Assembly: GCA_020845695.1 (NCBI GenBank)
Contig: JADLFG010000018.1
Location: 1 to 45,835, forward strand
DNA length: 45,835 bases
DNA from: Thermoleophilia bacterium
GTDB taxonomy: Bacteria > Actinomycetota > Thermoleophilia > Gaiellales > Gaiellaceae
Direction of reading: 5' to 3'
Part shown: in pieces, positions 24,219 to 33,852 of the stretch
Position numbering within the stretch: position 1 is the stretch's first letter
Layout: each line of letters opens with the position of its first letter
Notes under the pieces: generated by a model
The model's database searches: none
What the model saw: the letters and a program-made list of their open reading frames with translations, nothing else
Told to the model about the DNA's origin: nothing
Translations under genes and position numbers: made by a program

Positions 24219-26096
24219 TCAGGTGCGGTCGCCGTCCCCCGTGACACTCCAGCGGGCGGGTGAGCGGAAGAGCGCCGAGAGCAGGAGCTGGCGAACGAAG
24301 ATCATCTCCTTTGGCAGCCGGTCGTAGAGGTTCGAGAACAGCTCCTCGTGCGAGAGCAGCTCGCGCGCCCACGTCTCCCGGTCGACCGACATCAGCTCCA
24401 CGAACCGCTCGCGCGGGAAACCCTCGAGCCCGCGCCAGTCGAGATCCTCGTACCGCGGCATCCAGCCGAGCGGGCTCTCGATCCCGACCGCGCGCCCGTT
24501 GGCCCGGTCGACGATCCACGCGAGCACGCGCAGGTTCTCGCCGAAGCCCGGCCACAGGAACTCGCCGCCCTCGCCGCGGCGGAACCAGTTGACGCCGAAG
24601 ATCCGCGGCGGGTCGGGGATCTCCCGGCCGAACTGGAGCCAGTGGTTCCAGTAGCTCGCCATGTGGTAGCCGCAGAACGGGAGCATCGCCATCGGATCGC
24701 GCCGGACCGCGCCGGTCGCCCCGGCCGCCGCGGCCGTCGTCTCCGAGCCCATCGTCGCACCGAGGTAGACGCCGTACGTCCAGTTGTATGCCTGGTACAC
24801 GAGCGGGATCGTGTCGCGACGCCGGCCCCCGAAGATGAATGCCTTGATCGGCACGCCTCGCGGGTTGTCCCACTCGGGGTCGAGCGACGGGCACTGGCTG
24901 ATCGGCGCCGTGAAGCGGGCGTTCGGATGGGCGGCGGGCCGACCGCAGCCCGGCGTCCACGGCTCCCCGCGCCAGTCGACGAGCGCCGGCGGCGGCTCGT
25001 CGGTCATTCCCTCCCACCAGACGTCGCCGTCTGGTGTCAGAGCCACGTTCGTGAAAATCGCGTTCGCAGCGCAGGAAGTCATCGCGTTCGGATTCGACTT
25101 CCACGAGGTTCCGGGCGCCACCCCGAAGAAGCCGTTCTCGGGATTGATCGCGTAGAGGCGCCCGTCCGCGCCGAGCTTGATCCAGGCGATGTCGTCGCCG
25201 ACGGTCGTCACCTTCCAGTCGGCGAGCTCGGCCGGCGGGATCAGCATCGCGAAGTTGGTCTTCCCGCACGCGCTCGGGAACGCGGCGGCGACGTACGTCT
25301 TCTCGCCGGCCGGCGACTCGACTCCGAGGATCAGCATGTGCTCGGCGAGCCAGCCCTCGTCGTGGGCGATCCTGGACGCGATCCGAAGCGCGAGGCACTT
25401 CTTGCCGAGGAGCGCGTTGCCGCCGTAGCCCGAGCCGAACGACCAGATCGCTCGCTCCTCTGGGAAGTGGACGATGTACTTCTCGTCGTTGCACGGCCAC
25501 GGGACGTCCTCTGCGCCGGGGGCGAGCGGCCTGCCGACGCTGTGTATGCAGGGAGCGAACTCGCCGTCGCTCCCGAGCGCGTCCAGAACGCGGGCGCCCA
25601 TCCGGGTCATGATCCGCATCGACGCGACGACGTACGGGGAGTCCGTCAGCTCGATCCCCGTGTACGCGATCGGGGAGCCGATCGGTCCCATGCTGAACGG
25701 GATCACGTACATCGTCCGGCCGCGCATGCACCCGGCGAACAGCCGCTCGAGGGTGGCGTGCATCTCGCGCGGGTCGACCCAGTTATTGGTCGGCCCGGCG
25801 TCCACCCGGGCGAGGCTGCAGACGAACGTCCGGTCCTCGACGCGGGCGACGTCGCCGGGATCGGAGCGGGCGAGGTAGGAGTTCGGGCGCTTGTCCCCGT
25901 CGAGCTCGACGAAGGTGCCGGTCTCGACCAGGAGCTCGCATATCCGCCGGTACTCCTCCTCCGACCCGTCGCACCAGTGGACCGACTCCGGCTCGCAGAG
26001 CCCGGCTATCTCCTCTACCCAGGCCCGCAGGCGGGCGTGGCGCAGGTTGGGGGGCTCCGGGAAGACCCAGCGGAGCCGGTCCTCGAGCTGCGTCAT
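24219..26096 (-). CDS. pckG: Phosphoenolpyruvate carboxykinase (GTP)
   Basis: 625 residues, typical of the GTP-dependent family. It makes PEP from oxaloacetate, the first committed step of gluconeogenesis. [13 protein letters not shown] is the phosphate-binding kinase loop with its reactive Cys. VGDDIAWIK supplies metal-binding Asp residues, [25 protein letters not shown] lines the active site, and [26 protein letters not shown] marks the nucleotide-binding end. The open frame extends 53 codons further, but [10 protein letters not shown] is chosen because a -10 box lies 7 nt before it. Divergent from sdhA. Confidence 0.95.
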   Translation of the reverse strand: MTQLEDRLRWVFPEPPNLRHARLRAWVEEIAGLCEPESVHWCDGSEEEYRRICELLVETGTFVELDGDKRPNSYLARSDPGDVARVEDRTFVCSLARVDAGPTNNWVDPREMHATLERLFAGCMRGRTMYVIPFSMGPIGSPIAYTGIELTDSPYVVASMRIMTRMGARVLDALGSDGEFAPCIHSVGRPLAPGAEDVPWPCNDEKYIVHFPEERAIWSFGSGYGGNALLGKKCLALRIASRIAHDEGWLAEHMLILGVESPAGEKTYVAAAFPSACGKTNFAMLIPPAELADWKVTTVGDDIAWIKLGADGRLYAINPENGFFGVAPGTSWKSNPNAMTSCAANAIFTNVALTPDGDVWWEGMTDEPPPALVDWRGEPWTPGCGRPAAHPNARFTAPISQCPSLDPEWDNPRGVPIKAFIFGGRRRDTIPLVYQAYNWTYGVYLGATMGSETTAAAAGATGAVRRDPMAMLPFCGYHMASYWNHWLQFGREIPDPPRIFGVNWFRRGEGGEFLWPGFGENLRVLAWIVDRANGRAVGIESPLGWMPRYEDLDWRGLEGFPRERFVELMSVDRETWARELLSHEELFSNLYDRLPKEMIFVRQLLLSALFRSPARWSVTGDGDRT

Positions 26097-26103
26097 GGCC
26101 GGC

Positions 26104-26109
26104 AGCCTA
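26104..26109 (-). promoter_or_regulatory. -10 box for pckG
   Basis: TAGGCT on the minus strand, 7 nt before the ATG. Same hexamer as before moaX. Confidence 0.6.
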
Positions 26110-26172
26110 GCGCCAGCTGCCATCACGCGTGACGCGCCCGCGGTATCGGCTGAAACGCGCGCGCCGATCCGA

Positions 26173-26178
26173 TAGGGT
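26173..26178 (+). promoter_or_regulatory. -10 box for the sdh operon
   Basis: TAGGGT, 7 nt before the GTG start of sdhA. CTGAAA 18 nt further upstream could serve as -35. Confidence 0.55.
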
Positions 26179-26185
26179 TGGGCAC

Positions 26186-27871
26186 GTGGAAGCAAGGCAC
26201 GACGTGCTGGTCGTGGGGGCGGGCTGCGCGGGCATGCGGGCAGCGATCGAGGCACACGATGCCGGTGCGGACGTTGCGCTCGTCTCGAAGCTGCACCCGA
26301 CGCGCAGCCATTCCGGCGCCGCCGAGGGGGGCATCAACGCCGCGCTCGGCAACGCGGCCGAGGACAGCCCGGAGAAGCACGCGTTCGACACCGTCAAGGG
26401 CTCCGACTACCTCGGCGACCAGGACGCGATCGAGGTCTTCACGGCCGAGGCGCCCGGCGACATCTACCAGCTCGAGCACTGGGGCTGCGTCTTCTCGCGC
26501 ACGCCTGACGGCAAGCTCGCGCAGCGCCCGTTCGGCGCCGCGGGCTCGCCGCGCACCGTGTTCGCCGCCGACATCACCGGGCACGTCCTCCTGCACGTCC
26601 TCTACGAGCAGGTGATGCGGCGGTCGATCCCGACCTACGAGGAGTACTTCGCCTACGAGCTCGTCGTCGACGGCGGCCGCTGCCGCGGCGTCGTCTGCTG
26701 GGATCTCATGCGCGGCGGCGTCAAGGCGCTCGGCGCCAAGACCGTCGTGCTCGCCACCGGCGGGATCGGCCGGATCTACCGGGCGACGACGAACGCCTGG
26801 GCGTGCACGGGCGACGGGATGTCGATGGCGCTCCGCGCCGGCGTGCCGCTGAAGGACATGGAGTTCATGCAGTTCCACCCGACGACGCTGTACCCGAGCG
26901 GGATCCTGATCACGGAGGGCTGTCGTGGCGAGGGCGGCTACCTGCTGAACAAGGACGGCGAGCGCTTCATGGCCCGCTACGCGCCGAACGCGCTCGAGCT
27001 CGCGAGCCGCGACGTCGTCTCCCGCTCGGAGCAGACCGAGATCGACGCCGGCCGCGGCGTCAACGGGTCGGTCCTGCTCGACCTGCGCCACCTGGGCGCC
27101 GAGAAGATCCTCGAGCGACTGCCCGGCTCCCGCGAGCTCGCGATGACGTACGCGGGCGTCGACCCGATCTACGACCCGATCCCGGTCCGGCCCGGCGCCC
27201 ACTACAGCATGGGCGGCATCGAGACTGACAACCAGGGCGCAACCGAGCTGCCGGGCCTGTACGCGGCCGGCGAGGTCGCCTGCGTCTCCGTCCACGGAGC
27301 GAACCGTCTCGGCGGCAACTCGCTGATGGAGACGATCACGTTCGGTCGCCGGGCCGGCCAGGCAGCGGCCGAGCAGGCGCTCTCCGACTCCTCCGTGCCG
27401 AGCGTTTCCGACGCCGCCGTCGCCGACGCCGAGCGCGCGATCGCCGAGCTGACCGGCCGCGCGAACGGCGAGCGGCCGCACGCGATCCGCGACGAGCTCG
27501 GCACGTCGATGCTCGAGAACTTCGGCGTCTTCCGCCGCGAGGAGCAGATGCTCGCCGAGCGCGACATCGTCGCCGGGCTGCGGGAGCGCTACCGCAACGT
27601 CGTCGTCGAGGACAAGGGCGACGTCTTCAACAACGACCTCACCCAGGCGATCGAGCTCGGCGCGCTGCTCGACCTCGCCGCGTGCATGATCGAGGGGGGG
27701 ATCGCGCGCAAGGAGAGCCGGGGCGCGCACGCCCGCCCGTACGACTACCCGACCCGAGACGACGAGGGCTTCCTCAAGCACTCGGTCGTCACCTGGGAGG
27801 ACGGGGGCCCGAAGCTCGGCTACAAGCCGGTGCGGATGACGAAGTGGGAGCCGCAGGAGCGCAAGTACTAG
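26186..27871 (+). CDS. sdhA: Succinate dehydrogenase/fumarate reductase flavoprotein subunit
   Basis: 561 residues. [27 protein letters not shown] binds [23 protein letters not shown] contains the His that holds FAD covalently in SdhA proteins ([10 protein letters not shown]). [14 protein letters not shown] and [13 protein letters not shown] form the dicarboxylate site, and GARRHY-equivalent [13 protein letters not shown] and [10 protein letters not shown] complete it. It oxidises succinate to fumarate or the reverse. GTG start chosen from the -10 box and because the first residues lead straight into the FAD motif. First gene of sdhA-sdhB-sdhE. Confidence 0.94.
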   Translation: MEARHDVLVVGAGCAGMRAAIEAHDAGADVALVSKLHPTRSHSGAAEGGINAALGNAAEDSPEKHAFDTVKGSDYLGDQDAIEVFTAEAPGDIYQLEHWGCVFSRTPDGKLAQRPFGAAGSPRTVFAADITGHVLLHVLYEQVMRRSIPTYEEYFAYELVVDGGRCRGVVCWDLMRGGVKALGAKTVVLATGGIGRIYRATTNAWACTGDGMSMALRAGVPLKDMEFMQFHPTTLYPSGILITEGCRGEGGYLLNKDGERFMARYAPNALELASRDVVSRSEQTEIDAGRGVNGSVLLDLRHLGAEKILERLPGSRELAMTYAGVDPIYDPIPVRPGAHYSMGGIETDNQGATELPGLYAAGEVACVSVHGANRLGGNSLMETITFGRRAGQAAAEQALSDSSVPSVSDAAVADAERAIAELTGRANGERPHAIRDELGTSMLENFGVFRREEQMLAERDIVAGLRERYRNVVVEDKGDVFNNDLTQAIELGALLDLAACMIEGGIARKESRGAHARPYDYPTRDDEGFLKHSVVTWEDGGPKLGYKPVRMTKWEPQERKY

Positions 27872-27886
27872 GAAGGGATCCGTGAC

Positions 27887-28987
27887 GTGGAGGTAGCGCT
27901 CAAGATCTGGAGGTTCGACCCGGCGAGCGGCGAGCGTCGGCTCGTCGACTACGAGGTCGACGTGCCCGAGTGGGCGACGCTGCTCGACGTGCTCGATGTG
28001 ATCAAGGATCGCCAGGACGGGTCGCTCTCGTACCGCAAGAGCTGCCGGATGATGATCTGCGGCTCGTGCGGGATGCGGATGGACGGCGGCGCCGTGCTCG
28101 CCTGCAAGACCCGGATGGAGCCAATCGCCCGGGCGGGCCGGATCCCGGTCATCTCCCCGATGGGGAACCTGCCGGTGGTGAAGGACCTCGTCGTCGACAT
28201 GGGCCCGTTCTGGTCGAAGCTCCGCGGCATGGAGCCGTGGCTCCAGACCGGCTACGAGGAGATCCCGGAGCGGGAGTTTCTCGCGCCGCCCGAGCAGATG
28301 CGGCCGATCCACAAGGAGTCGCTCTGCATCATGTGCGGCTGCTGCGTCTCGGAGTGCAACTCGATGGAGTCGGATCCGGAGTTCTTCGGGCCGGCGGCGC
28401 TCGCGAAGGGCTTCCGCTTCGTCGGCGACCCGCGCGACCGCAAAGCGGTCGAGCGGCTCGAGGCGTACTCCGACTACCACGGGATCTGGGCCTGCACCCG
28501 TTGCTACAACTGCAACGAGCGCTGCCCGAAGGGCGTCGACCCGCGCGATGCGATCGCGAAGCTCGGCGCCGAGGCGATGCGCCACGGCGTCGATCGCGAC
28601 ATGGGCGCGCGCCACGCGAACTGGTTCGTCCACTCCGCGAAGACGACGGGCTGGCTGCGCGAGACGGAGCTCGTTCCGAAGACCCAGGGGATCGTCAAGT
28701 CGATCCGCGAGATCAAGTTCGCGCTCTCGCTCGCCCGTCGCGGCAAGGTGCCGCCGCCGTTCCCGCCGCACGTGGCCAAGGACGTGCGGGAGGCGCGCAC
28801 GCTCTACGACATCGTCCGCGTGCAGGGCCGCGACGGCGCGGCCGGGATCGTCCAGGGCGAGAAGGCCCTCGGCCGGATCGAGAAGCACGAGGACTTCGCG
28901 GCCGCGGAGCGGGGTCCGTACGGTCCGGGCTCGTTCCCGAAGCCGTACCTGCCCGGCGAGGCCGTCCAGGAAGGGAGTTCAACCTGA
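27887..28987 (+). CDS. sdhB: Succinate dehydrogenase iron-sulfur subunit, extended
   Basis: 366 residues, about 110 longer than classical SdhB because of a C-terminal extension. The [2Fe-2S] ligands are Cys53, Cys58, Cys61 and Cys73 (CRMMICGSC...AC). Two further clusters are held by Cys147/150/153/157 (CIMCGCCVSEC) and Cys203/206/209/213 (CTRCYNCNERCP). The second set has an additional Cys compared with the usual 3Fe-4S centre pattern, so a 4Fe-4S cluster is possible. It carries electrons from SdhA to the next subunit. GTG start with GGAAGGG about 10 nt upstream. Confidence 0.92.
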   Translation: MEVALKIWRFDPASGERRLVDYEVDVPEWATLLDVLDVIKDRQDGSLSYRKSCRMMICGSCGMRMDGGAVLACKTRMEPIARAGRIPVISPMGNLPVVKDLVVDMGPFWSKLRGMEPWLQTGYEEIPEREFLAPPEQMRPIHKESLCIMCGCCVSECNSMESDPEFFGPAALAKGFRFVGDPRDRKAVERLEAYSDYHGIWACTRCYNCNERCPKGVDPRDAIAKLGAEAMRHGVDRDMGARHANWFVHSAKTTGWLRETELVPKTQGIVKSIREIKFALSLARRGKVPPPFPPHVAKDVREARTLYDIVRVQGRDGAAGIVQGEKALGRIEKHEDFAAAERGPYGPGSFPKPYLPGEAVQEGSST

Positions 28988-29871
28988 TGAAGCTCGCGTA
29001 CTACAAGGGCTGCCTCGCGTCCCTCTCAGCCAAGGAGCTCGACATCGCCACCCAGGCGCTCGCGCCGAAGCTCGGCTTCGAGCTCGAGGAGCTCGAGTCG
29101 GTCACCTGCTGCGGCGCCGGCGACATCCACGAGGCCGAGCCGGACTACTACGTGCACCTGAACGCCCGGATCCTCGCCTACGCCGAGCGGACGGGCGCTG
29201 ACACGCTGATGACGATCTGCAACGTCTGCACGCTCAATCTCCGCCAGGCAGACCTCGAGCTGAAGGGCGACGAGGCGCTACGCAAGCGCGTGAACGAGAA
29301 TCTGGAGGCGGCGGGCGTCCCGCCCTACAACGGCGGGGTCGAGGTGAAGCACTTCCTCTGGCTCGTCTCCGACGGCGACGGCTACGAGCGCTTGACGCGA
29401 GTCGCGCACAAGGGGCTGAAGGGGCTGCGGATCGCGCCGTTCTACGGCTGCCAGATCCTGCGCCCGTCGAAGCTGCTCGGCGTCGACGACCCGGATCGCC
29501 CGCACACGCTCGAGAAGATCATCGCGGCCTGCGGCGGCGAGGCGGTCGACTATCCGGCGAAGGTGAAGTGCTGCGGGTTCCCGATCATCCAGGCGCGCGA
29601 GGAGATCGCGCTCGGCGAGCTGATCCAGCCCGTGCAGCAGGCGCTCGAGGCCGGCGCGGACGCGATGGTGACGCCCTGCCCGCTCTGCCACCTCTCGCTC
29701 GACGCGTGGCAGCAGAAGCTCGAGGCCAAGACGGGGCGCCCGTTCGAGCTGCCGATCTTCCATCTCGCGCAGCTGATCGGCGTCGCCGCGGGGCTCGAGG
29801 AGGCGGAGCTGAAGTTCCGCCGCCACGTCGTCTCGATGCGCCCGGTGCTCGAGAAGCTCGAGCTCGCGTAG
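28987..29871 (+). CDS. sdhE: SdhE-type subunit with two CCG domains (HdrB-like)
   Basis: 294 residues with two cysteine-rich CCG domains. The first has Cys9, Cys41-Cys42-Gly and Cys78-x2-Cys81. The second has YGC near residue 156, KCCGFP near 197 and TPCPLC near 237. This is the heterodisulfide-reductase-B fold that replaces the haem membrane anchors SdhC/SdhD in type E succinate dehydrogenases and methylmenaquinol:fumarate reductases. No transmembrane helix is visible. It overlaps sdhB by one base (TGATG), and no sdhC or sdhD lies in the window. Expected role: passing electrons between the SdhB clusters and the membrane quinone or another disulfide-type acceptor. Confidence 0.88.
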   Translation: MKLAYYKGCLASLSAKELDIATQALAPKLGFELEELESVTCCGAGDIHEAEPDYYVHLNARILAYAERTGADTLMTICNVCTLNLRQADLELKGDEALRKRVNENLEAAGVPPYNGGVEVKHFLWLVSDGDGYERLTRVAHKGLKGLRIAPFYGCQILRPSKLLGVDDPDRPHTLEKIIAACGGEAVDYPAKVKCCGFPIIQAREEIALGELIQPVQQALEAGADAMVTPCPLCHLSLDAWQQKLEAKTGRPFELPIFHLAQLIGVAAGLEEAELKFRRHVVSMRPVLEKLELA

Positions 29872-29881
29872 GGTCCCGCGG

Positions 29882-30349
29882 CTACCGCCGGCGCGTCCGG
29901 GCGAGCGCCTCGAGGAGCCCCTCGGCGATGCGGTCGGGCGTGGGCGGGCAGCCCGCGATCCTGACGCTGACCGGCAGCACGCGCTCGAGCGCACCGACGA
30001 TATCCGCCGGGTTGCCGAGCACGCCGCATCCGAGCGCGCAATCTCCGAGCGCCGCGACCAGCCGGGGTTCCGGCATCGCCTCGAAGGCGGTTCGCAGGGG
30101 CCCGACCATGCGGGTGGTGACGGGCCCGGTGACAAGCAGCACGTCCGCGTGCCGGGGCGACGCGACGATGCCGAGGCCATGCCGCTGGAGGTCGTAGTGC
30201 GGCCCTGATGCGGCCGCCAGCTCGTGCTCGCAGCCGTTGCAGGAGCCCGCGTCAACGTGGCGCACGGCGAGCGAGCCTGGTCGCCTCGGCGCGCTGTCGA
30301 GCTCGATCTCGCGGCGCAGCTTGCGCAGCTCTCGAAGCAGTACGAACAT
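29882..30349 (-). CDS. hyfI: NuoB/HycG-like [4Fe-4S] subunit of Hyf-type complex
   Basis: 155 residues, the small subunit of a group 4 hydrogenase-like or complex-I-like module. Cluster ligands are Cys37 and Cys40 (GSCNGCEHEL), Cys104 (GDC) and Cys134 (GCPPTP), the full N2-type set. An additional Cys108 is present. It would pass electrons between the catalytic subunit next to it and a soluble partner. Last gene of the seven-gene operon; ATG overlapping the preceding stop by one base. Converges with sdhE, 10 bp apart. Confidence 0.88.
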   Translation of the reverse strand: MFVLLRELRKLRREIELDSAPRRPGSLAVRHVDAGSCNGCEHELAAASGPHYDLQRHGLGIVASPRHADVLLVTGPVTTRMVGPLRTAFEAMPEPRLVAALGDCALGCGVLGNPADIVGALERVLPVSVRIAGCPPTPDRIAEGLLEALARTRRR

Positions 30350-31764
30350 CAGCGATCGGCGCAGGCGTAGCAGAGCTCGAAGCTCTTGTTCACGAGCGGG
30401 AAGTCGGGAAGCAGGTTGTCGAGGGCGGCGTGCGCCACCGCCGGCCAGTTGGCCAGCGAGCCCGTGCGCAGGTGCAGGCGACCGACGGTGCCGTCCGCAA
30501 CCTCGACGGCGCACACGGTCTCGCCGCGCGGGCTCTCGACTCGCCCCACGCCGAGCCACGACGGCTCCCGCATGGGTCGAGCGTCCCCGTGGCGGCCGGT
30601 CCGGGTGAGCAACACCTCGAGAAGCTCGAAGGTCGTCTCCAGCTCGACGGCCCGCAACTCGAGCCGCGCGGCCACGTCGCCGGCCGCGGTACCCGGCGCC
30701 GCGGGGGCGAAGCCAGCGTAGGAGAGCCGGGGGCTCTCGGTGCGCACGTCCCGCGCGAGGCCGGCGGCGCGGGCTGCCGGGCCGACGGCCCCGAGCCGCG
30801 CCGCGGCGGGCGCGTCGAGCACGCCGATGCCGGAGAAGCGCGCCTGCGCGGAGGCGTTGAAAAGGACCTCGCGCCACAGGCGGCGTGTGTCGGCGCGCAG
30901 CGTCCGTAGCTCGCCGCGGACGACGTCGGCGTCGACTCGCGCGAGCGGGCAACGGCTCCCGCCGACCGCGACCGTGTTGAAGAGAAAGCGATGGCCGGTG
31001 AGACGGAGATTGATCCGCTGGGCACGCTCGGCCAGAGCCGCGAAGGCCATCGTGCCCGGAGCGAGCCCGACCCCCGCGCAGATCGCTGAGATGTCGGTGA
31101 GGTGGTTGTAGAGGCGCTCGAGCTCGAGCAGCCGCGTTCGCTCGTCGGCGAGCGCGGGGTCGGGCCAGAGCCCGAGCGCGTCTTCGCAAGCGTGCGCGTA
31201 GGCAACCGCGTTCGTGACCGCGCAGGCGGCGCACGCGCGTTGCGCGTACGCGATCCCCTCGGACAGAGGGAGGCCTTCGGCCGCGCGCTCGAGGCCGCGA
31301 TGCTTGTAGAAGAGGCGGAGGTCGACGTGGAGGATCCGCTCGCCGACGACGTGGAAGCGGAAGTGGCCGGACTCGATCACCCCGGCGTGGGTCGGGCCGA
31401 CGGCGACCTGGTGGGGCCCGTGGCCTCGCACCGGGGTCGTCCACGCGGCGAGGTCCGGCGTGTGCGAGACGAGCGGGCGGAGCGGATCGTGGCCGGTGAA
31501 GGTCACGCCGTGGAGGTCGTGCGCTTCGCGCTCGTCCCAGCCGGCAGCCGGCACGAGGTCGACGATCGTGTCGAACGCACCGTCGCCGCCGCAGGTGAGC
31601 GCACGGGCCCCTTCCGGCGCCGCGAAGAGGGCGCGAAGCGCGGGCCCGTCGCCGCCGGACACCGCGTAGAGGCTGGCGTACCTGGCGCCGGCGGCGAGCT
31701 CCCGCTCGCAGGCGGACCGCCACTCGCTCGGAGCGACGCTCGTGGTGGCAGTTCTGGTGTTCAC
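30349..31764 (-). CDS. hycE: HycE/HyfG-like large subunit (NuoC-NuoD fusion)
   Basis: 471 residues. Residues 1-100 are NuoC-like (AAGWDEREAHDLHGVTFTGHDPLRPL). The rest is NuoD/[NiFe]-large-subunit-like, opening GPTHAGVIESGHFRFHVVGE...LRLFYKHRGLE. The two CxxC pairs that hold Ni-Fe in hydrogenases are present: Cys178/Cys181 (QRACAACAVTN) and Cys465/Cys468 (SFELCYACADR). The flanks are unusual: CG-x-C has become CA-x-C, and DPC has become ELC. The protein stops right after ADR, where HycE is trimmed during maturation. The GTG start gives the same GTGA overlap used elsewhere in this operon; an ATG lies three codons earlier. Confidence 0.85.
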   Translation of the reverse strand: MNTRTATTSVAPSEWRSACERELAAGARYASLYAVSGGDGPALRALFAAPEGARALTCGGDGAFDTIVDLVPAAGWDEREAHDLHGVTFTGHDPLRPLVSHTPDLAAWTTPVRGHGPHQVAVGPTHAGVIESGHFRFHVVGERILHVDLRLFYKHRGLERAAEGLPLSEGIAYAQRACAACAVTNAVAYAHACEDALGLWPDPALADERTRLLELERLYNHLTDISAICAGVGLAPGTMAFAALAERAQRINLRLTGHRFLFNTVAVGGSRCPLARVDADVVRGELRTLRADTRRLWREVLFNASAQARFSGIGVLDAPAAARLGAVGPAARAAGLARDVRTESPRLSYAGFAPAAPGTAAGDVAARLELRAVELETTFELLEVLLTRTGRHGDARPMREPSWLGVGRVESPRGETVCAVEVADGTVGRLHLRTGSLANWPAVAHAALDNLLPDFPLVNKSFELCYACADR

Positions 31765-33242
31765 GACGTCCATTCGACGAGGGTCCGGACGAGCGCGGAG
31801 CCCGGCAGCGCGTACGCCGCCGCGGACAGCGCGGCGAGTCCCGCGCCGACTGCGACCGTGAGCGCGCGGATCTGCCTGGTGGAGCGTCGGCCGCTCGGGT
31901 GGCCGCCGCGCGGTCGTCCCAGCAGGCTCTCGATCAGCGCGTGCGCGAGGCCGAGGAAGCCGAGCGCGAGCAGGACGGCGGCGATCGCGGCGACGGCCGT
32001 CTCGCCCGCGAGGATGCCGCCGAGGAGCACGAACACCTCGCTGAAGAAGAGCGGCGACGGCGGCAGGCCGGACAGGGAGCCGAGGCTGACGCCCATCGCG
32101 CTCGCGACGGCGGGGCTCGTGCTCGCCACCCCGCGGGCGGGCCGGGTCGCCGCGCTGCGCTGGTAGCGAAGCAGCGGCACGGCCGCGTAGAAGCCGAGCG
32201 ACTTCGCGAGTGCATGGCCGGCGACGTGGAGGACGACACCGGCGATCGCGAGCGGGTGCCCGAAGCCGATGCCGATCGCGATCACGCCCATGTGCTCCAG
32301 GCTCGAGTACGCGAGCAGGCGCTTCCAGGGCAGCGGTCGCCAGAGGAACGGGATCGCGATCGCGAGCGACGCGATGCCGAACGCGAGAAACGCGCCGCGG
32401 GCGGTCTCGGTGCCGACGGCGGGCGCGAGCGTCGCTTTGATCCGCCAGGCGACGAGGATGATCGTCGGCAGGAGCGCCGCCGAGAGCAAGGCGCTCACGG
32501 GTGCCGGCGCTTCCGAGTGTGCATCCGGGAGCCAGTTGTGCACCGGCGCCCAGCCGATCTTGGTCGCGAGCCCGGCCAGGAGCAGCAGGAACGCGACGAG
32601 TGTTGCCTCTTCTCCCAGCGCGGGCGCCGCACGCTCGAGCGACTCCCAGTCGAGGATCGAGAGGGAGCCGCCGTTCGGGGCGGCGGCCGCGAAGAGCATC
32701 ACGATCCCGAGCAGCGCGACGATCAGCCCGATCGTCGTGAGCACGAGGTACTTCCACCCTGCCTCGAGCGCATGGCGCGTCCCGCTGTGGGCGACCAGGA
32801 GCGCCGACGCCGCCGTGCTCGCCTCGACGAGCAGCCAGGCGACGCCCAGGTTCCCGGCGAGCGGGATCGCGAGCAGGACCGCCCAGAACGCGTGGAGCTC
32901 GAGGTAGTACCAGCGTCGGGTCCGGCGCGCGGCCGGGCTGCCGGTGCCGCGTCCGCGTAGGTACGCGGGCGAGACGAGCGCAGAGAGCAGTCCCACGACC
33001 GCGATCGTCGCGAGGAAGAGCCCTCCCGCGGCGTCGACGACGTAGACGCTGCCTCGCACTGGCTCGCCGCTCCGCACGAGCGCGGCCGTCGCGAGCACGA
33101 GCGCGACCGCCGCGGTCACGAGGGCGCCGGCCTGGCTCACGCGGTCGGCCGCCCGCTGCGACCGCAGCTGCGTCACGAGCGCGCCGACGGCCAGGGGGAG
33201 AGCGATCGTGAGCGCGCAGAGAGCAGGGGCGAGGTCAGTCAC
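31761..33242 (-). CDS. hyfF: HyfF-like proton-pumping membrane subunit
   Basis: 493 residues with about 14 hydrophobic segments, in the NuoL/M/N antiporter-like family. LLLLAGLATKIGWAPVHNWLPDAHSEAPAPVSALLS is the conserved stretch with the channel Lys (TKIGWAPVHNWLPDAH). LEASTAASALL has the conserved Glu of an early helix, and KRLLAYSSLEHMGVIAIGIG follows. Hyf/HycQ proteins share the shorter length seen here. It likely couples electron flow to ion transport. GTG start, overlapping hyfE by 8 nt. Confidence 0.87.
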   Translation of the reverse strand: MTDLAPALCALTIALPLAVGALVTQLRSQRAADRVSQAGALVTAAVALVLATAALVRSGEPVRGSVYVVDAAGGLFLATIAVVGLLSALVSPAYLRGRGTGSPAARRTRRWYYLELHAFWAVLLAIPLAGNLGVAWLLVEASTAASALLVAHSGTRHALEAGWKYLVLTTIGLIVALLGIVMLFAAAAPNGGSLSILDWESLERAAPALGEEATLVAFLLLLAGLATKIGWAPVHNWLPDAHSEAPAPVSALLSAALLPTIILVAWRIKATLAPAVGTETARGAFLAFGIASLAIAIPFLWRPLPWKRLLAYSSLEHMGVIAIGIGFGHPLAIAGVVLHVAGHALAKSLGFYAAVPLLRYQRSAATRPARGVASTSPAVASAMGVSLGSLSGLPPSPLFFSEVFVLLGGILAGETAVAAIAAVLLALGFLGLAHALIESLLGRPRGGHPSGRRSTRQIRALTVAVGAGLAALSAAAYALPGSALVRTLVEWTS

Positions 33243-33852
33243 GGAGTCCTCGCAGGAGCGCGGTGTCGCCGGTGCCGAGCACCTCGAAGATGCGATGGTG
33301 GAAGACGATCGCGATCGCCGCGATCACGATCACGTCGAAGACGACGCCGAGCTCGATCACGATCGGCAGCCCGCCGGGAACAGCAGTCGCCGCGAGTGCG
33401 ATGCCGTTCTCCGCCACGAGCAGGCCGAGGACCTGGAAGAGGGTTGGTCGCCGGGCCACCACGGTCGCGATCCCGAGCACGACGAGCGCGACCGCCGCCT
33501 GCTCGGTGCTGCGCGCCTCGAGCCCGAACGACGGGACGAGCGCGGTCGTCGCGAGCGCGAGCGCGGCGGCCGCGACGAAGCGCAAGAGCGGCGCCGCCCC
33601 CTCGCCCACCGGGCGGGTCTCGCGCGTCCGTCGCAGGCTGAACACGAGCGCGACCCCGACGAGTAGCGCCTTGGCGAGCAGGACGACGCTCGCGACGACG
33701 AACTCCGCGTGGCGGCCCGGCGCGAGGGCCAGCGCGATCACGGCGATGCTGAGGGACTGGATCGTCACGACCGCGATCGCCGTCGAGCGGCGCCGGGCCA
33801 CCAGCACGACGAGAGCGAGGCCCACGAGGGCCCAGACGACGCCCGAGCTCAC
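33235..33852 (-). CDS. hyfE: HyfE/HycP-like membrane subunit
   Basis: 205 residues with six or more hydrophobic helices. The region VFQ.. LLVAENGIALAATAVPGGLPIVIELGVVFDVIVIAAIAIVFHHRIFE resembles HyfE and the NuoK family, including a conserved Glu in AENG. Position between hyfC and hyfF is that of HyfE in hydrogenase-4 and HycP in Mycobacterium tuberculosis. GTG start overlapping hyfC by GTGA. Confidence 0.83.
   Translation of the reverse strand: MSSGVVWALVGLALVVLVARRRSTAIAVVTIQSLSIAVIALALAPGRHAEFVVASVVLLAKALLVGVALVFSLRRTRETRPVGEGAAPLLRFVAAAALALATTALVPSFGLEARSTEQAAVALVVLGIATVVARRPTLFQVLGLLVAENGIALAATAVPGGLPIVIELGVVFDVIVIAAIAIVFHHRIFEVLGTGDTALLRGLRD

Noticed and set aside
24219..26255. 678-codon version of PEP carboxykinase
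   Set aside because: The additional N-terminus has no family similarity, crosses the promoter region and overlaps the sdhA promoter; the shorter start has a -10 box.
26123..28888. 921-codon minus-strand open frame antisense to sdhA-sdhB
   Set aside because: Composition of charged low-complexity residues without any motif; the plus-strand sdh genes are certain.
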